Below are positions 7,701-15,145 of a DNA stretch of 64,000 bases, one piece after another. The number at the start of each line of letters is the position of its first letter. Position 1 is the stretch's first letter. This DNA is from Planomonospora sp. ID82291. GTDB taxonomy: Bacteria > Actinomycetota > Actinomycetes > Streptosporangiales > Streptosporangiaceae. The stretch covers positions 372,001 to 436,000 of the forward strand of contig NZ_JABTEX010000003.1 of the NCBI RefSeq assembly GCF_015711645.1, read 5' to 3'. The notes beneath the pieces were generated by a model. That model had not been told where the DNA came from, did no database searches, and was given only the letters and a program-made list of their open reading frames with translations. The position numbers were made by a program, and so were the translations under genes.

Positions 7701-10700
7701 ATCGAGGAAGGCCTGCGCCACCGGAACGGCCTCGGCGAGCGTGGCGTACGGCAGGCCGGGCGTCGTCCTGGCGTACTGGTCGAACTTCCGGACCCAGTCG
7801 GGGTTGGGGATCTCGAAGGCCTCCGGCACCTCCAGCCGCTCGCCCTGCTCCAGCCGCCAGGCGAACTCGGCGTGCAGCATGGCGTGCGTGGCGGGCCCGT
7901 CCCACGACGAGTTGGAAATGATCATCAGGATGTCGACCAGGTCCTGGCACCGGTACGGCAGGTCGCCCGACTTGCAGCTGAACAGGCCGCCGCCGCGGGC
8001 GGTGCAGTCGTCGCACCGCGTCTCCAGCGTTCTGATGCCGTGCGTGTAGATGCCCGAGACCTTGTGCGCCAGGGTGTCGTGGTAGGAGATGACCCGCAGG
8101 CGGGGGCTCTCGTCCGGGTGGCCGGTCGAGAGGATCTGCTGCGGGAAGGAGATGATGTCCGGCTCCTTCCACACGGGCCGGGTGCGGGGCGGGGCGAGGT
8201 CGACGCTGAGCTGCATGATCTCCATGTCGCCGCAGTAGACCGTGTGCGCCATCCTGACGGCCTTCCCGTGCAGGATGTACGCCCTGGACTCCCGCTCGAA
8301 CCGCAGCCAGTCCCCGTGGTCGCGGGTGAGCGCGGCCTCGTACTCGTCGGCCATCGCGTCCGGATCCGTGTCCCCCGACATCCTGACGAGGTCGATGTCG
8401 GTGCTCGCCCGCCCGCCCGGGTTCCTGGAGAGCATCGCCTGGCCGCCCTTGAGCATCCAGTCGTCCGGGTTCGCGGAGAAGATCCTGCCGAGTGCGCGCT
8501 GGAGGGCGAACTGCTGCAGTTCGTCGAGCGGCGCCGTTCCGCGGCGGTGGGCCTCGGCCTGCACCTGCCCCATCAGGTCGCGCCAGAACCTCAGGAACAG
8601 CCGGGGCTCGCGGTCCGGGTTCCGGTCCCCCGCCGGGCTGAGACTCGACCGGAACCCGGCGGTGAGGTCCTGCGGAACCCCGATCCCGGCGCGGCGGAGC
8701 TCCAGGACGCCGCTCAGCGAGTCCGTGCGCTCCCGCAGCGCCCTGCGCAGCGCGTCCGCGCCGGTCTCCCCTGGACCGGGTGCCGCCCCGGCCGCGACGC
8801 CCGCCAGCGTGCGGATCGTGTGGTCCTCCACCGGCGCGCCGGCGTCCCGGCCCAGCAGCGCGTTGACCTGCTCGCGCATCAGGTCCGTCCGGGGAAGGGC
8901 GTCGCCCGCCAGCAGCTCGGACAGGTGCTTCAACCGGGCGAGCTCGGTGACGGTGAAGGAGTGCTCCGGCCCGGTGCCGTAGACCTCCTGGGCCGTCAGG
9001 ACGAGCGCGTCCGTGTACGCCAGGTCCCGCGGCGTCGGCGGCCGGTCGCCGCCGAACAGCGCGTCCATGCGCTCCAGGCGCCTGAGGTGGTCCAGGAGCG
9101 GGCGGCCGTCGGGCGGGAAGTCGGTGAGCAGCCGCTCCGTGTTGCCCGGCAGGCGGGGCCCGAGCTCGTAGTCCGGACGCGACCACTCCTCCGCGCGCGC
9201 CTCGGTCCGCGTCTCGGGCCGCGTCTCGGGCTGCGGCCCGGTCCGCGTCTCGGGCTGCGGCTCGGGCCGCGCCTCGGTCCGCGCCTCGGTCTGCGGCCCG
9301 TGGGCGGGCGGCGCCGCGGGGTTCCGGTCGCCTCCGGGCAGGAGCGCGTGGACGTGTTCGAGGTGGCGGTCGTGCAGGCCGACCGTCTCGGGCACCGTAC
9401 GGCCGTCCCGGTCGAGCACGACGTGGCCGCGCGACCACAGGAGCACCGTCTGGCCCATCAGGCTGCCGTCGGCGCGGACCCGGGCGGCGCCCAGGTCGCG
9501 GCGGTCGTGGTCCTGCGCGTCGACGTACTCGTCTCTCAGGCCCAGAAGGTGCATCGCCTCATGGGCGAAGACGACCGGTTCCATCTCCGCGTACCAGCTC
9601 AGGTAGTGGATGGGGGCGCGGGAGCGGTAGGACGCCAGCTGGTCCAGCGGAGTGGGGATCACGTCGCCGTCTCCGTACCAGCTCCGCCGGTCCGCGAAGT
9701 CGACGGCGCGCGTGCCGGTGCCGGGATGCAGGAGCACGGCCTCGCCGGGCGGGGTGGACTCCGGTACCGCCTCGAACTCCACCCGCACGTGCAGCTGCGA
9801 CCCGTCGGGGAGCGCATGCTGGTGGTTGCAGTAGAGGTCCACGCCGTCGAGCAGGCGGGCGCGCGCGGCGGCGATCTCCTCCGGGCTCAGCCGGGGATCC
9901 GCCAGGTAGCCCACCCGGAGGGTGATCTCGGTGACGGGATGCGACCGCCCCTTCCACGGGACGAGCAGCCGGCGCGCCTCCGTCCGGACCGCCGCCGAGG
10001 CGGGCGGACGGGAGACGGTGATCGGCTCGGGGTCGACCGATCCCCGCAGTCCCTCCCAGTGGCGGGCCTGCGGCACGTCGCGCGGGTCGTAGGCGCCGGC
10101 CAGAGCCTGGCCGGGCCGGGGCGGCGATTCCATGGTGAGTTTCGGCGTCCGCGTGGCGTGGCCCGTCCCCGCGGAGGGAGCGGCGTGGCCCGTCCCCGCC
10201 GGGGGAGCGGCGGGCCTCCTGTTGATGAGGCCGTCGATGCTCCGGGGAGCGGTCCCGGAGCCGCCGGGGCCCGCGAGGTGCACGGCGGCGTCGGCGGCGG
10301 CCACCCGCCCGCGAGGCGCGGACGGGTGGTCGTCCGCCCGACGGGCCTGCTCCGGGACGGCCGCCGACGGCGCGTCGGAGGAGACCGGCGCGGCGAGCAC
10401 GGTCTCCCGCGCTCCGCCGGGCGCCGGTGCCGCGGCGTCCTGGCCCGCCCGGCTCTGCCCGGGCACGGCGTCCTGGCCCGTCCGGCTCTGCCCGGGCACG
10501 GCGTCCTGGCCCGTCCGGCTCTGCCCGGGCACGGTCTCCGGATCGGATGCGGCCTCCCGGTCGGGCGCCAGGCCTCGGCCGGGCGCGGCCTCCCCGTCCC
10601 GGTCCGGTACGGCCTCCGGACCGGACGCGGCCTCCCCCGGCCGGCTCTGCCCGGCGTCAGGCGCCCTGCCGGGCGTTCCGTCGGGCGTTCCGTCCGGTGC

Positions 10701-12392
10701 TCTGTCCGGCGTTCCGTCGGGCGTTCCGTCCGGTGCTCTGTCCGGCGTTCCGTCCGGTGCTCTGTCCGGCGTTCCGTCGGGCGTTCCGTCCGGTGCTCTG
10801 TCCGGCGTTCCGTCCGGTGCTCTGTCCGGCGTTCCGTCCGGTGCTCTGTCCGGCGTTCCGTCCGAAGAGGACTCCTGCCCCGCCCGCACCGGGTCGGCCG
10901 CGGCGGATCCGGACCGCGGTGCGGGGGGCGGGTCGGCGGTCGGCGGGACCGGCGGCTGGATCCCGCTCACCCGCGGCCCCGCGCCCGGCCGGCCGGGACC
11001 GCTCTGCGGCCCCCCTGCGGCGGCCTCGCCCCGAGCGCCCCCGGACCCCTGGCCGTTCCCGGGCGTCCCCGGGCCCTGGGCGCCCCCGAGGGGGACCTGT
11101 CCGCCCGGGGAGCGCGCCGCGCCGGAACCGTCCGGCCCGTCGGGATGCGCCTGCGGGCCCGCTCCGGGACCCGGGCCGGCGGGGGCCGCGCCCGGCTCGG
11201 CGCGGGCCAGGTCGGTGGCCGCCGCGGCGTCGAGCGCGGAGTTCAGCGCGGCCCCGGGGTTCAGCAGCGCCCCGGCGACGCTGGGATCGAACGGGCTGAT
11301 CGTGTTCGTGCGGCCGATCCCGCCCATGAAGCCGCCGACGAGCGATTCGGCCGTCGGCGGCTCCCACCGCCCGTACACGAGGCCGTTGGCGACGAAGCTG
11401 CCCGCGGGCGAGGCCGCCACGTTGTTCACGCCGGTGTTGAGCGCGCGTCCGGGGAACCGCAGGAACGCGTTGCCCCATCCCGGCAGGTCGCCCGCCGCCC
11501 GGTTCAGCCGGCCGATCCCCGGTATGCCGTTGACGAGCCCGGAGACCGGGCCGCCCAGCTTGGTGCCGACGACGGCGCCCGCGCCGGCCCCCACGGCCGC
11601 GGCCTTGGTCTTGTCCCAGTCCCAGCTCGTCCGCGTCCCCATCTGCAGCTGCTGGTACTGGGTGTAGGCGTCGATGAAGGTCTCCTCACCGATCTCCTCG
11701 ACCAGCTCGCGCATCAGCGAGCCGGACACCAGCCGGCCGCCCAGCGACCCGCCCGCGAGGGTGGTGAGCCTGCCCGCCACGACGACCCCGGCCGGGCGCG
11801 CCGCCGCGATGCCCAGACGCGCGAGGATCTTGCCGATCGCCGCGCGCAGGGCCGCCGCGGTGGGGCCGACCAGCGGCGCGCTCGCCCCTGCGGAGAAGAA
11901 CGCCGCGAGCAGCGCGGCGGAGATCGCGATGACGGCGACCCAGAAGGCCACGTTGATAGAGATCTTGGAGTACTGCGTCTCCAGCGCGAAGGCGTCCGAC
12001 TGACGGGCGTACTGGTGGTGGGCGGCCATCTTGGACAGCGCACCGGTCCGATCGTCGTACATCCTCCCCACCCGGGAGAACGCGGCCGGCGCGGCGGGAG
12101 AGGCCCACTCCGCCGAGATCGTCCGCACCGCCGCGCCGGTCGGCTCGAAAGCGCCCGCGTACACCTCCACGGCCCGCTGGTGGGTGTCTCTCAGCTTCCA
12201 CAGCCCGCTCTCGCTGGCCTCGGGCCAGGCCTGTCCCGACATGAGCATCGGGATCAGCCAGTAGACCGCCCAGTCGGGCAGGTTCTCCGTCTCCCAGACC
12301 GGCCGCACGTCGGTGGCGGACACCCCGCCGAAGCCGTCCTCCGACGGCAGGCCGCCCGGGGACTGGGAGTTGACGTCACCCCGACCGGACAT
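4740..12392 (-). CDS. Giant type VII-associated polymorphic toxin with AbiEii-like, metallopeptidase-like and GT-B-like domains
   Basis: This is a 2550-residue multidomain protein. Residues 1-140 form a helical WXG100-like/CpnT-like N-terminus, followed by a membrane helix (about 145-168) and Gly/Ala-rich helices to about 390. Residues about 390-760 are a disordered Pro/Gly linker with DGTPDRAP repeats (about 510-572) and GQDAVPGQSRT repeats. A zinc-peptidase-like domain has HEAMHLLGLRDEY with HExxH at 944-948. An AbiEii-type nucleotidyltransferase domain has MLKGG (1313-1317), STDIDLV (1330-1336) and a distal RCQDLVDI, plus a CxxC insertion. A further domain ends in a GT-B-like VVQIGMESGALEIPAMLGVP (around 2000-2020). 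The C-terminal 500 residues are unassigned. The gene follows the WXG-like gene by 9 bases and is coupled to the immunity candidate. I infer an exported antibacterial effector; substrate and export are untested. Confidence 0.75.
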   Translation of the reverse strand: MSGRGDVNSQSPGGLPSEDGFGGVSATDVRPVWETENLPDWAVYWLIPMLMSGQAWPEASESGLWKLRDTHQRAVEVYAGAFEPTGAAVRTISAEWASPAAPAAFSRVGRMYDDRTGALSKMAAHHQYARQSDAFALETQYSKISINVAFWVAVIAISAALLAAFFSAGASAPLVGPTAAALRAAIGKILARLGIAAARPAGVVVAGRLTTLAGGSLGGRLVSGSLMRELVEEIGEETFIDAYTQYQQLQMGTRTSWDWDKTKAAAVGAGAGAVVGTKLGGPVSGLVNGIPGIGRLNRAAGDLPGWGNAFLRFPGRALNTGVNNVAASPAGSFVANGLVYGRWEPPTAESLVGGFMGGIGRTNTISPFDPSVAGALLNPGAALNSALDAAAATDLARAEPGAAPAGPGPGAGPQAHPDGPDGSGAARSPGGQVPLGGAQGPGTPGNGQGSGGARGEAAAGGPQSGPGRPGAGPRVSGIQPPVPPTADPPPAPRSGSAAADPVRAGQESSSDGTPDRAPDGTPDRAPDGTPDRAPDGTPDGTPDRAPDGTPDRAPDGTPDGTPDRAPDGTPDGTPGRAPDAGQSRPGEAASGPEAVPDRDGEAAPGRGLAPDREAASDPETVPGQSRTGQDAVPGQSRTGQDAVPGQSRAGQDAAAPAPGGARETVLAAPVSSDAPSAAVPEQARRADDHPSAPRGRVAAADAAVHLAGPGGSGTAPRSIDGLINRRPAAPPAGTGHAAPSAGTGHATRTPKLTMESPPRPGQALAGAYDPRDVPQARHWEGLRGSVDPEPITVSRPPASAAVRTEARRLLVPWKGRSHPVTEITLRVGYLADPRLSPEEIAAARARLLDGVDLYCNHQHALPDGSQLHVRVEFEAVPESTPPGEAVLLHPGTGTRAVDFADRRSWYGDGDVIPTPLDQLASYRSRAPIHYLSWYAEMEPVVFAHEAMHLLGLRDEYVDAQDHDRRDLGAARVRADGSLMGQTVLLWSRGHVVLDRDGRTVPETVGLHDRHLEHVHALLPGGDRNPAAPPAHGPQTEARTEARPEPQPETRTGPQPETRPETRTEARAEEWSRPDYELGPRLPGNTERLLTDFPPDGRPLLDHLRRLERMDALFGGDRPPTPRDLAYTDALVLTAQEVYGTGPEHSFTVTELARLKHLSELLAGDALPRTDLMREQVNALLGRDAGAPVEDHTIRTLAGVAAGAAPGPGETGADALRRALRERTDSLSGVLELRRAGIGVPQDLTAGFRSSLSPAGDRNPDREPRLFLRFWRDLMGQVQAEAHRRGTAPLDELQQFALQRALGRIFSANPDDWMLKGGQAMLSRNPGGRASTDIDLVRMSGDTDPDAMADEYEAALTRDHGDWLRFERESRAYILHGKAVRMAHTVYCGDMEIMQLSVDLAPPRTRPVWKEPDIISFPQQILSTGHPDESPRLRVISYHDTLAHKVSGIYTHGIRTLETRCDDCTARGGGLFSCKSGDLPYRCQDLVDILMIISNSSWDGPATHAMLHAEFAWRLEQGERLEVPEAFEIPNPDWVRKFDQYARTTPGLPYATLAEAVPVAQAFLDPLLGPETPPPSRWDPALRRWAEGEDTAVPAGHPDHRDHRDHRDHRETAEPAVTPRGPRLEIPADAPASAVHAAPDMIERWDALAAGGLDAELRRLGERTDLPPAQKIELIRGRLMYDGAYTELTRIPGPDNENLKHLRFYAHQRGELYSHAAALMADPDTTVEIAFEPDRAFKTYQWEAHQAHVAHLAAVPDGLTADQANAAAMRRRVMGQSPVGTDPAALVDDLLELHAQPFRDALRLRQRLIGDYGVEPHRIRLVLANAGQKSHYGESRWMRAQLFTLQAIRTDPDGTRQRMVDRMLGPDEATAADRAARAQAVVDRLREANGGAERYALLWVRDTRGQPMGGRHGPHLDTRPEVLRQTIEVLRERQPGRRVVLLGDDVFAGRPGLEEAWRAEGVLDGVDTRTLVEFWDAARNGGRALNYAEQALFFHRLTTLSDVVQIGMESGALEIPAMLGVPTVYFEAREHDGNKGNRWLLYWQDWAFGRSEQVLDDQGNPRFDRMGRPVRRFHVTETSSAPLPAMRRMSFGPDLPDPANRRGQPVAVYQPARVAVAADRIDRLVSTGELDRWSLRLGRSSPIDGERWVPWTEEDWKRSAYYAEQLRRWLRTDAATPEEAGRKWHGVRLALLGVLEPRFTVDHEYEGVSIAHPYTVLHVERSRLDADAVRISRAYDADPAERGTAVAEALRPLLDSSDLARRALDDLRLFRLEPAECAALGEEIDRVTGPVVPPYAARLDSPLGAGEPTPREVLERFDPSAVGLPHVTAEQAAEYIARHAAARPWLAAAAGLDPAVQRVLVAVDQGQGHPLVRHEGFAAAEGRLWARLVHLEDPAQLDDDKRARGIDAFKVGDRPHRCVDLTTAIHDPAAFAVLFARTVEHPRVQRALAVPLDPDRRPDRVSLPLGEVLGPDGHLYCSGYRLTPVDGSLETAMANRDRWVRERNTPGQAPSVPEPKAVPVESFAGGTVEIFFQPNRRGDGYEITTLFVDPP
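7564..7599. repeat. Nine-base tandem repeat in the toxin gene
   Basis: Four perfect copies of TCCCTGTGG encode a His-rich Asp-His-Arg repeat on the minus strand. The repeat lies in the hinge between the AbiEii-like domain and the next domain. Copy number is likely to vary between strains. Confidence 0.8.
10676..10864. repeat. Twelve-base-phased repeat array encoding the DGTPDRAP linker
   Basis: Alternating 12-base units (GTCCGGTGCTCT and GTCCGGCGTTCC or GTCGGGCGTTCC) give the repeating DGTP/DRAP linker of the toxin. Unit order is irregular, with some GTP units doubled, which suggests recombination or slippage between copies. Confidence 0.85.
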
Positions 12393-12401
12393 GCCGACCC
12401 G

Positions 12402-12752
12402 TCACGCTTCCACGGTCTTCGCACCCCGGGCGAGAGCCTCGGCGATCGCGGCGTCGGTCGCGCGGGAATGGGCGATGGTCCTGCGCAGCAGCGGCCCTGC
12501 GGCCACGATCTGCCCGACCAGCGCGCTCCCCGACTCGACCAGCCGCACCGGGCCGTCCTCCCTGAGGTACTGGCTCGCGAACGCCCTGCCCTCGGGTCCG
12601 CTCCCCCACGGAGCGGCCTCGTTGAGCCCCTTCAGCTCCGCCGACACCTCCCGCCACGCCCGATCGAGGTCGGAGGCCATGGCCTCCCACTGGGAGATCC
12701 CGTTCTCGATGGTCCTCCCCAGGTGGAGGACCCCGTGTTCAGAGGTGCCCAA
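12402..12752 (-). CDS. WXG100-like (ESX) helical protein
   Basis: This 116-residue, mostly helical protein has a central PWGSGPEGRAF turn that corresponds to the W-x-G hairpin of WXG100/ESX proteins. Such proteins form helical-hairpin dimers and serve as substrates or targeting partners of type VII secretion. It overlaps the YbaB-like gene upstream by 14 bases and ends 9 bases before the toxin gene. A role as chaperone or export partner of the toxin N-terminus is therefore likely. No conserved YxxxD/E tail is evident, so it may be a partner rather than the signal-bearing subunit. Confidence 0.7.
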   Translation of the reverse strand: MGTSEHGVLHLGRTIENGISQWEAMASDLDRAWREVSAELKGLNEAAPWGSGPEGRAFASQYLREDGPVRLVESGSALVGQIVAAGPLLRRTIAHSRATDAAIAEALARGAKTVEA

Positions 12753-13167
12753 TCTCCCTCCCCGCCATCTGGTCGGCCAGGCGCGCCATCGCGGCCTCCG
12801 CGTCGCCGTCGAGGTAGGCCCGCATCTGCTCGGCCGGGATCAGCGGTTCGAAGATCTCCACGACTCGCCGCTGCGCGCTCTCCGCCGCGCGGTGGACGGT
12901 GCCGGTGATGACATCCGCCAGCGCCCGGGCGTCGGGGCGGCGGTAGATCCTCGGGTCGATGTCGAGACGGATCAGCTCGCCGCGCGGACCGACCGTCGCC
13001 GCGACCAGGCCGTCCTGGGACTTCTCCGTGACCTGTACGGTCTTCGCGTCCCGGAGGCGGTCCAGACCGTCGTCCTGCAACCGCGCGAAGGTCCGGCGCA
13101 GTTCGTCGGCGTAGGCCTGCATGCCCGCCACGTCCGGCTCCCCGACCGGCTGCACGCCGTCCCCCAT
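12739..13167 (-). CDS. YbaB/EbfC-like protein of the toxin operon
   Basis: This 142-residue protein fits the YbaB/EbfC fold. It has an N-terminal helix (YADELRRTFARLQDDGLDRL), a beta section (KSQDGLVAATVGPRGELIRLDIDP) and a C-terminal helix. Classical YbaB proteins are nucleoid-associated. In actinomycetes extended versions are regularly placed before WXG100-like and large toxin genes, where their job is not known. It opens the toxin operon. Its 3' end overlaps the WXG-like gene by 14 bases, so the two are probably translationally coupled. Confidence 0.75.
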   Translation of the reverse strand: MGDGVQPVGEPDVAGMQAYADELRRTFARLQDDGLDRLRDAKTVQVTEKSQDGLVAATVGPRGELIRLDIDPRIYRRPDARALADVITGTVHRAAESAQRRVVEIFEPLIPAEQMRAYLDGDAEAAMARLADQMAGREIGHL

Positions 13168-13193
13168 GACAGACGTCGTCCCTTCCTCACCGC

Positions 13194-13255
13194 GAATAAC
13201 GGTCGATAACTTATCTCACATTGGCCATCCATTATCCCAAAATTCACAAAAGACA
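13194..13255 (-). promoter_or_regulatory. AT-rich promoter island of the toxin operon
   Basis: This is a short AT-rich island in very GC-rich surroundings, directly upstream of the YbaB-like gene. It contains a perfect 11-base palindrome GATAACTTATC (13205-13215) and, on the minus strand, a GATAAT -10-like element. Position and composition suggest the toxin operon promoter with an operator. The regulator is unknown; an AT-binding silencer such as Lsr2 is one possibility. Confidence 0.45.
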
Positions 13256-13663
13256 CCCGAGGTCGAGGTCGACGGCCTCCTCTCGGAGCCCCGTCACCTC
13301 GTCGCGGTCGACCCAGCGACGGTGCACGCCCCGTTCGATCCGCTCCAGCCCGAGAGCCGCCGCCACGGGCGCCAGGCCGCCGAGGTACTCCAGCAGCAGC
13401 TCGGTCCCCCTCGCGGCGAGCACGAGGAAGGGCGCGCCGTTCCATTCGCACACCGTCGTGACGAGGTCGACCCGCTCGCACTCCGCGGCGGGCACCGGTC
13501 CGGCCCGCCGCCCGGACGCCGGCTCCCCGCCCGCCCCGTCCGCCTCGTCCGCCCCGTCCGGGGGCGGGTCGCACAGGCGCATCCACACCCCGTCGGGCCG
13601 GAGCTCGGGGACGGCCCGGTGGCAGAGCCCGCCCCAGCGGACACGGTAGAAGGGGGGCGTCAT
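13244..13663 (-). CDS. Unknown protein coupled to the SseB-domain gene
   Basis: This 139-residue soluble protein starts MTPPFYRVRWGG. A variable Asp/Gly/Ala stretch (residues about 35-60) separates two conserved-looking parts. The second part has VTTVCEWNGAPFLVLAARGTELLLEYLGG and an acidic C-terminus. Its ATG overlaps the stop of the SseB-domain gene (ATGA at 13660-13663), so the two are made together. I do not recognise a family. Location at the head of the toxin locus suggests an accessory or immunity role, but this is unproven. Confidence 0.6.
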   Translation of the reverse strand: MTPPFYRVRWGGLCHRAVPELRPDGVWMRLCDPPPDGADEADGAGGEPASGRRAGPVPAAECERVDLVTTVCEWNGAPFLVLAARGTELLLEYLGGLAPVAAALGLERIERGVHRRWVDRDEVTGLREEAVDLDLGCLL

Positions 13664-14523
13664 TCCGCCGCCCCCGGAACGAGCCGCCACCCGCGGTCCC
13701 CGTCGTACACCGCCCGCAGGCGGGTCACCCCGTCGGCCCCCAGCTCGACGATCTCCGCCCCGTGCGGCAGCGGAACCCCCGCCACCTTGTACTCCCTGAT
13801 CGTCTGGTCGACGTTCGGCACCAGTCCCATCCCCACGAAGGGCGGTTCCTCGACCACCCAGCCCGCCACCGCGCGCATCCCCTCCTCGTCCACCCCGCCG
13901 TAGGGCGTCCGGTAGAGGTCGAACCCGATCGCCGGCCAGCGCAGGATGTTCACCGCCCCCCTGTCGGTGATCGCGTCCTCCTGCAGCAACGCCTCGGCGA
14001 GGACGGAGGGCGTCGCGATGTGGGCCACGTCGAGGGCGTGGTGGCAGTATCCGGACACCCATGAGCCGCCGTCGAGCAGCTCCTGGATCTGGGCCGGCCG
14101 CAGCAGCTTCTGCACGATCGGGACGCCCGGCTCGGCCGCGTGGTCCTGCGCGAGCGTGGGCACCGCGAGCCGGGCCACCGTACCGGACTCGAGGAGGAAC
14201 GAGGGCTCCAGCCCCGGGTTGACCGCCAGCCCCCACCTCGGATCCGGCCACCCCGCGGCGAGTTCCACCATCAGCACGATCCGGTGATGGGCCACGGCGC
14301 CGCCGGTGCCGGTCCGCAGCGCCTCCTCCGAGGTGTACGCGATCAGCCAGGTCCGCTCGGGGTCGGGCCGGGTGGGCCAGGCCACGGGTTCGTCGCCGGT
14401 CGCCGCGGCCTCGCTGATCGGCATCGCGAAGTCCGCCGCCCGCAGCAGGCTCAGGCACAGGGCGAGGTCCCCCCGCCTCCGCGCCGCCGAGAGCCGCTGT
14501 TCGAAAGGACTGAGCCGCCACAT
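13660..14523 (-). CDS. SseB-domain protein of the type VII/toxin locus
   Basis: This 287-residue protein has an SseB-like N-terminal domain: FEQRLSAARRRGDLALCLSLLRAADFAMPIS, followed by RTWLIAYTSEEAL and later WGLAVNPGLEPSFLLESGTVARL. SseB domains were named from a type III secretion protein, but in actinomycetes they recur near WXG100 and toxin genes with unknown function. The ATG at 14523 is used; a GTG at 14532 is an equally possible start. It is the first gene of a two-gene unit upstream of the toxin operon. Confidence 0.7.
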   Translation of the reverse strand: MWRLSPFEQRLSAARRRGDLALCLSLLRAADFAMPISEAAATGDEPVAWPTRPDPERTWLIAYTSEEALRTGTGGAVAHHRIVLMVELAAGWPDPRWGLAVNPGLEPSFLLESGTVARLAVPTLAQDHAAEPGVPIVQKLLRPAQIQELLDGGSWVSGYCHHALDVAHIATPSVLAEALLQEDAITDRGAVNILRWPAIGFDLYRTPYGGVDEEGMRAVAGWVVEEPPFVGMGLVPNVDQTIREYKVAGVPLPHGAEIVELGADGVTRLRAVYDGDRGWRLVPGAAE

Positions 14524-14678
14524 GCGGATCACCGTACCGGCGCCGGTGCGGCCGCGCGCCCCGCGGGACCCGGCGGCGGACCGCCCGGGTGCCGGCGGAC
14601 CGCCCGGGTGCACGACCGCGGCCGGGCCGCCGACGGGCGCCCCGGGCCGGCCGTCCCTGGTGTCGCCCGGACAGGCCG

Positions 14679-14712
14679 CGGCCCCGGTCCCGGGGAGCCG
14701 GGACCGGGGCCG
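14679..14712 (-). terminator. Strong hairpin terminator after the GlsB-type gene
   Basis: A perfect 15-base-pair stem (CGGCCCCGGTCCCGG with its complement) closes a GGAG loop, 42 bases beyond the stop of the minus-strand gene at 14754. There is no U-tract, as is usual in actinomycetes. Confidence 0.7.
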
Positions 14713-14753
14713 TGCGCGGGTCCGTGCGGTGTCCCCGCCGGGACGGGTGCCGG

Positions 14754-15026
14754 TTACCGGACGCTGCGCCTGCCGTACAGGCTCACCGCCAGGATGACTC
14801 CGACGGCGGCCACGGCGATCTGCAGGGCCAGTTCGATCCAGTCGATGCCGCCGGTGCTGGCGACGCCGAAGGCCCCGGCGATGGCGGTGCCGATGAGCGC
14901 GGCCACGATGCCGATCACGACGGTCAGCCAGATCGGGATGCCCTGCCGTCCCGGGACGACCAGGCGGCCCAGGGCCCCGATGATGGCGCCGATGACGATG
15001 GCGGTGATGATGCCGGTGGCTGTCAT
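14754..15026 (-). CDS. GlsB/YeaQ/YmgE-type stress membrane protein
   Basis: This 90-residue protein has three membrane helices and the family pattern GAIIGALGRLVVPGRQGIPIWLTVVIGIVAALIGTAIAG. The family, also called transglycosylase-associated, is induced by acid, osmotic or envelope stress in other bacteria. No enzymatic activity is established. A GGGAG ribosome site lies about 6 bases before the ATG. It is a single-gene unit ending in a strong hairpin. Confidence 0.88.
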   Translation of the reverse strand: MTATGIITAIVIGAIIGALGRLVVPGRQGIPIWLTVVIGIVAALIGTAIAGAFGVASTGGIDWIELALQIAVAAVGVILAVSLYGRRSVR

Positions 15027-15145
15027 GTTCCCACTCCCTCTCGTTCGAGCCGCCCTCCGACTGCCCCGGCACGGGGGGCCGACACATCACGGATGCATCA
15101 CGGTCTCGCGGCGGCTCTTGATGCCCGGCCGCACCGGGGTTCCGC

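Noticed and set aside
4974-12908. A 2644-codon open frame on the plus strand, antisense to the toxin gene
   Set aside because: It mirrors the codon bias of the minus-strand gene, is Arg/Gly/Pro-rich, shows no recognisable domain, and runs past the ends of the real genes. It is a GC-rich shadow frame.
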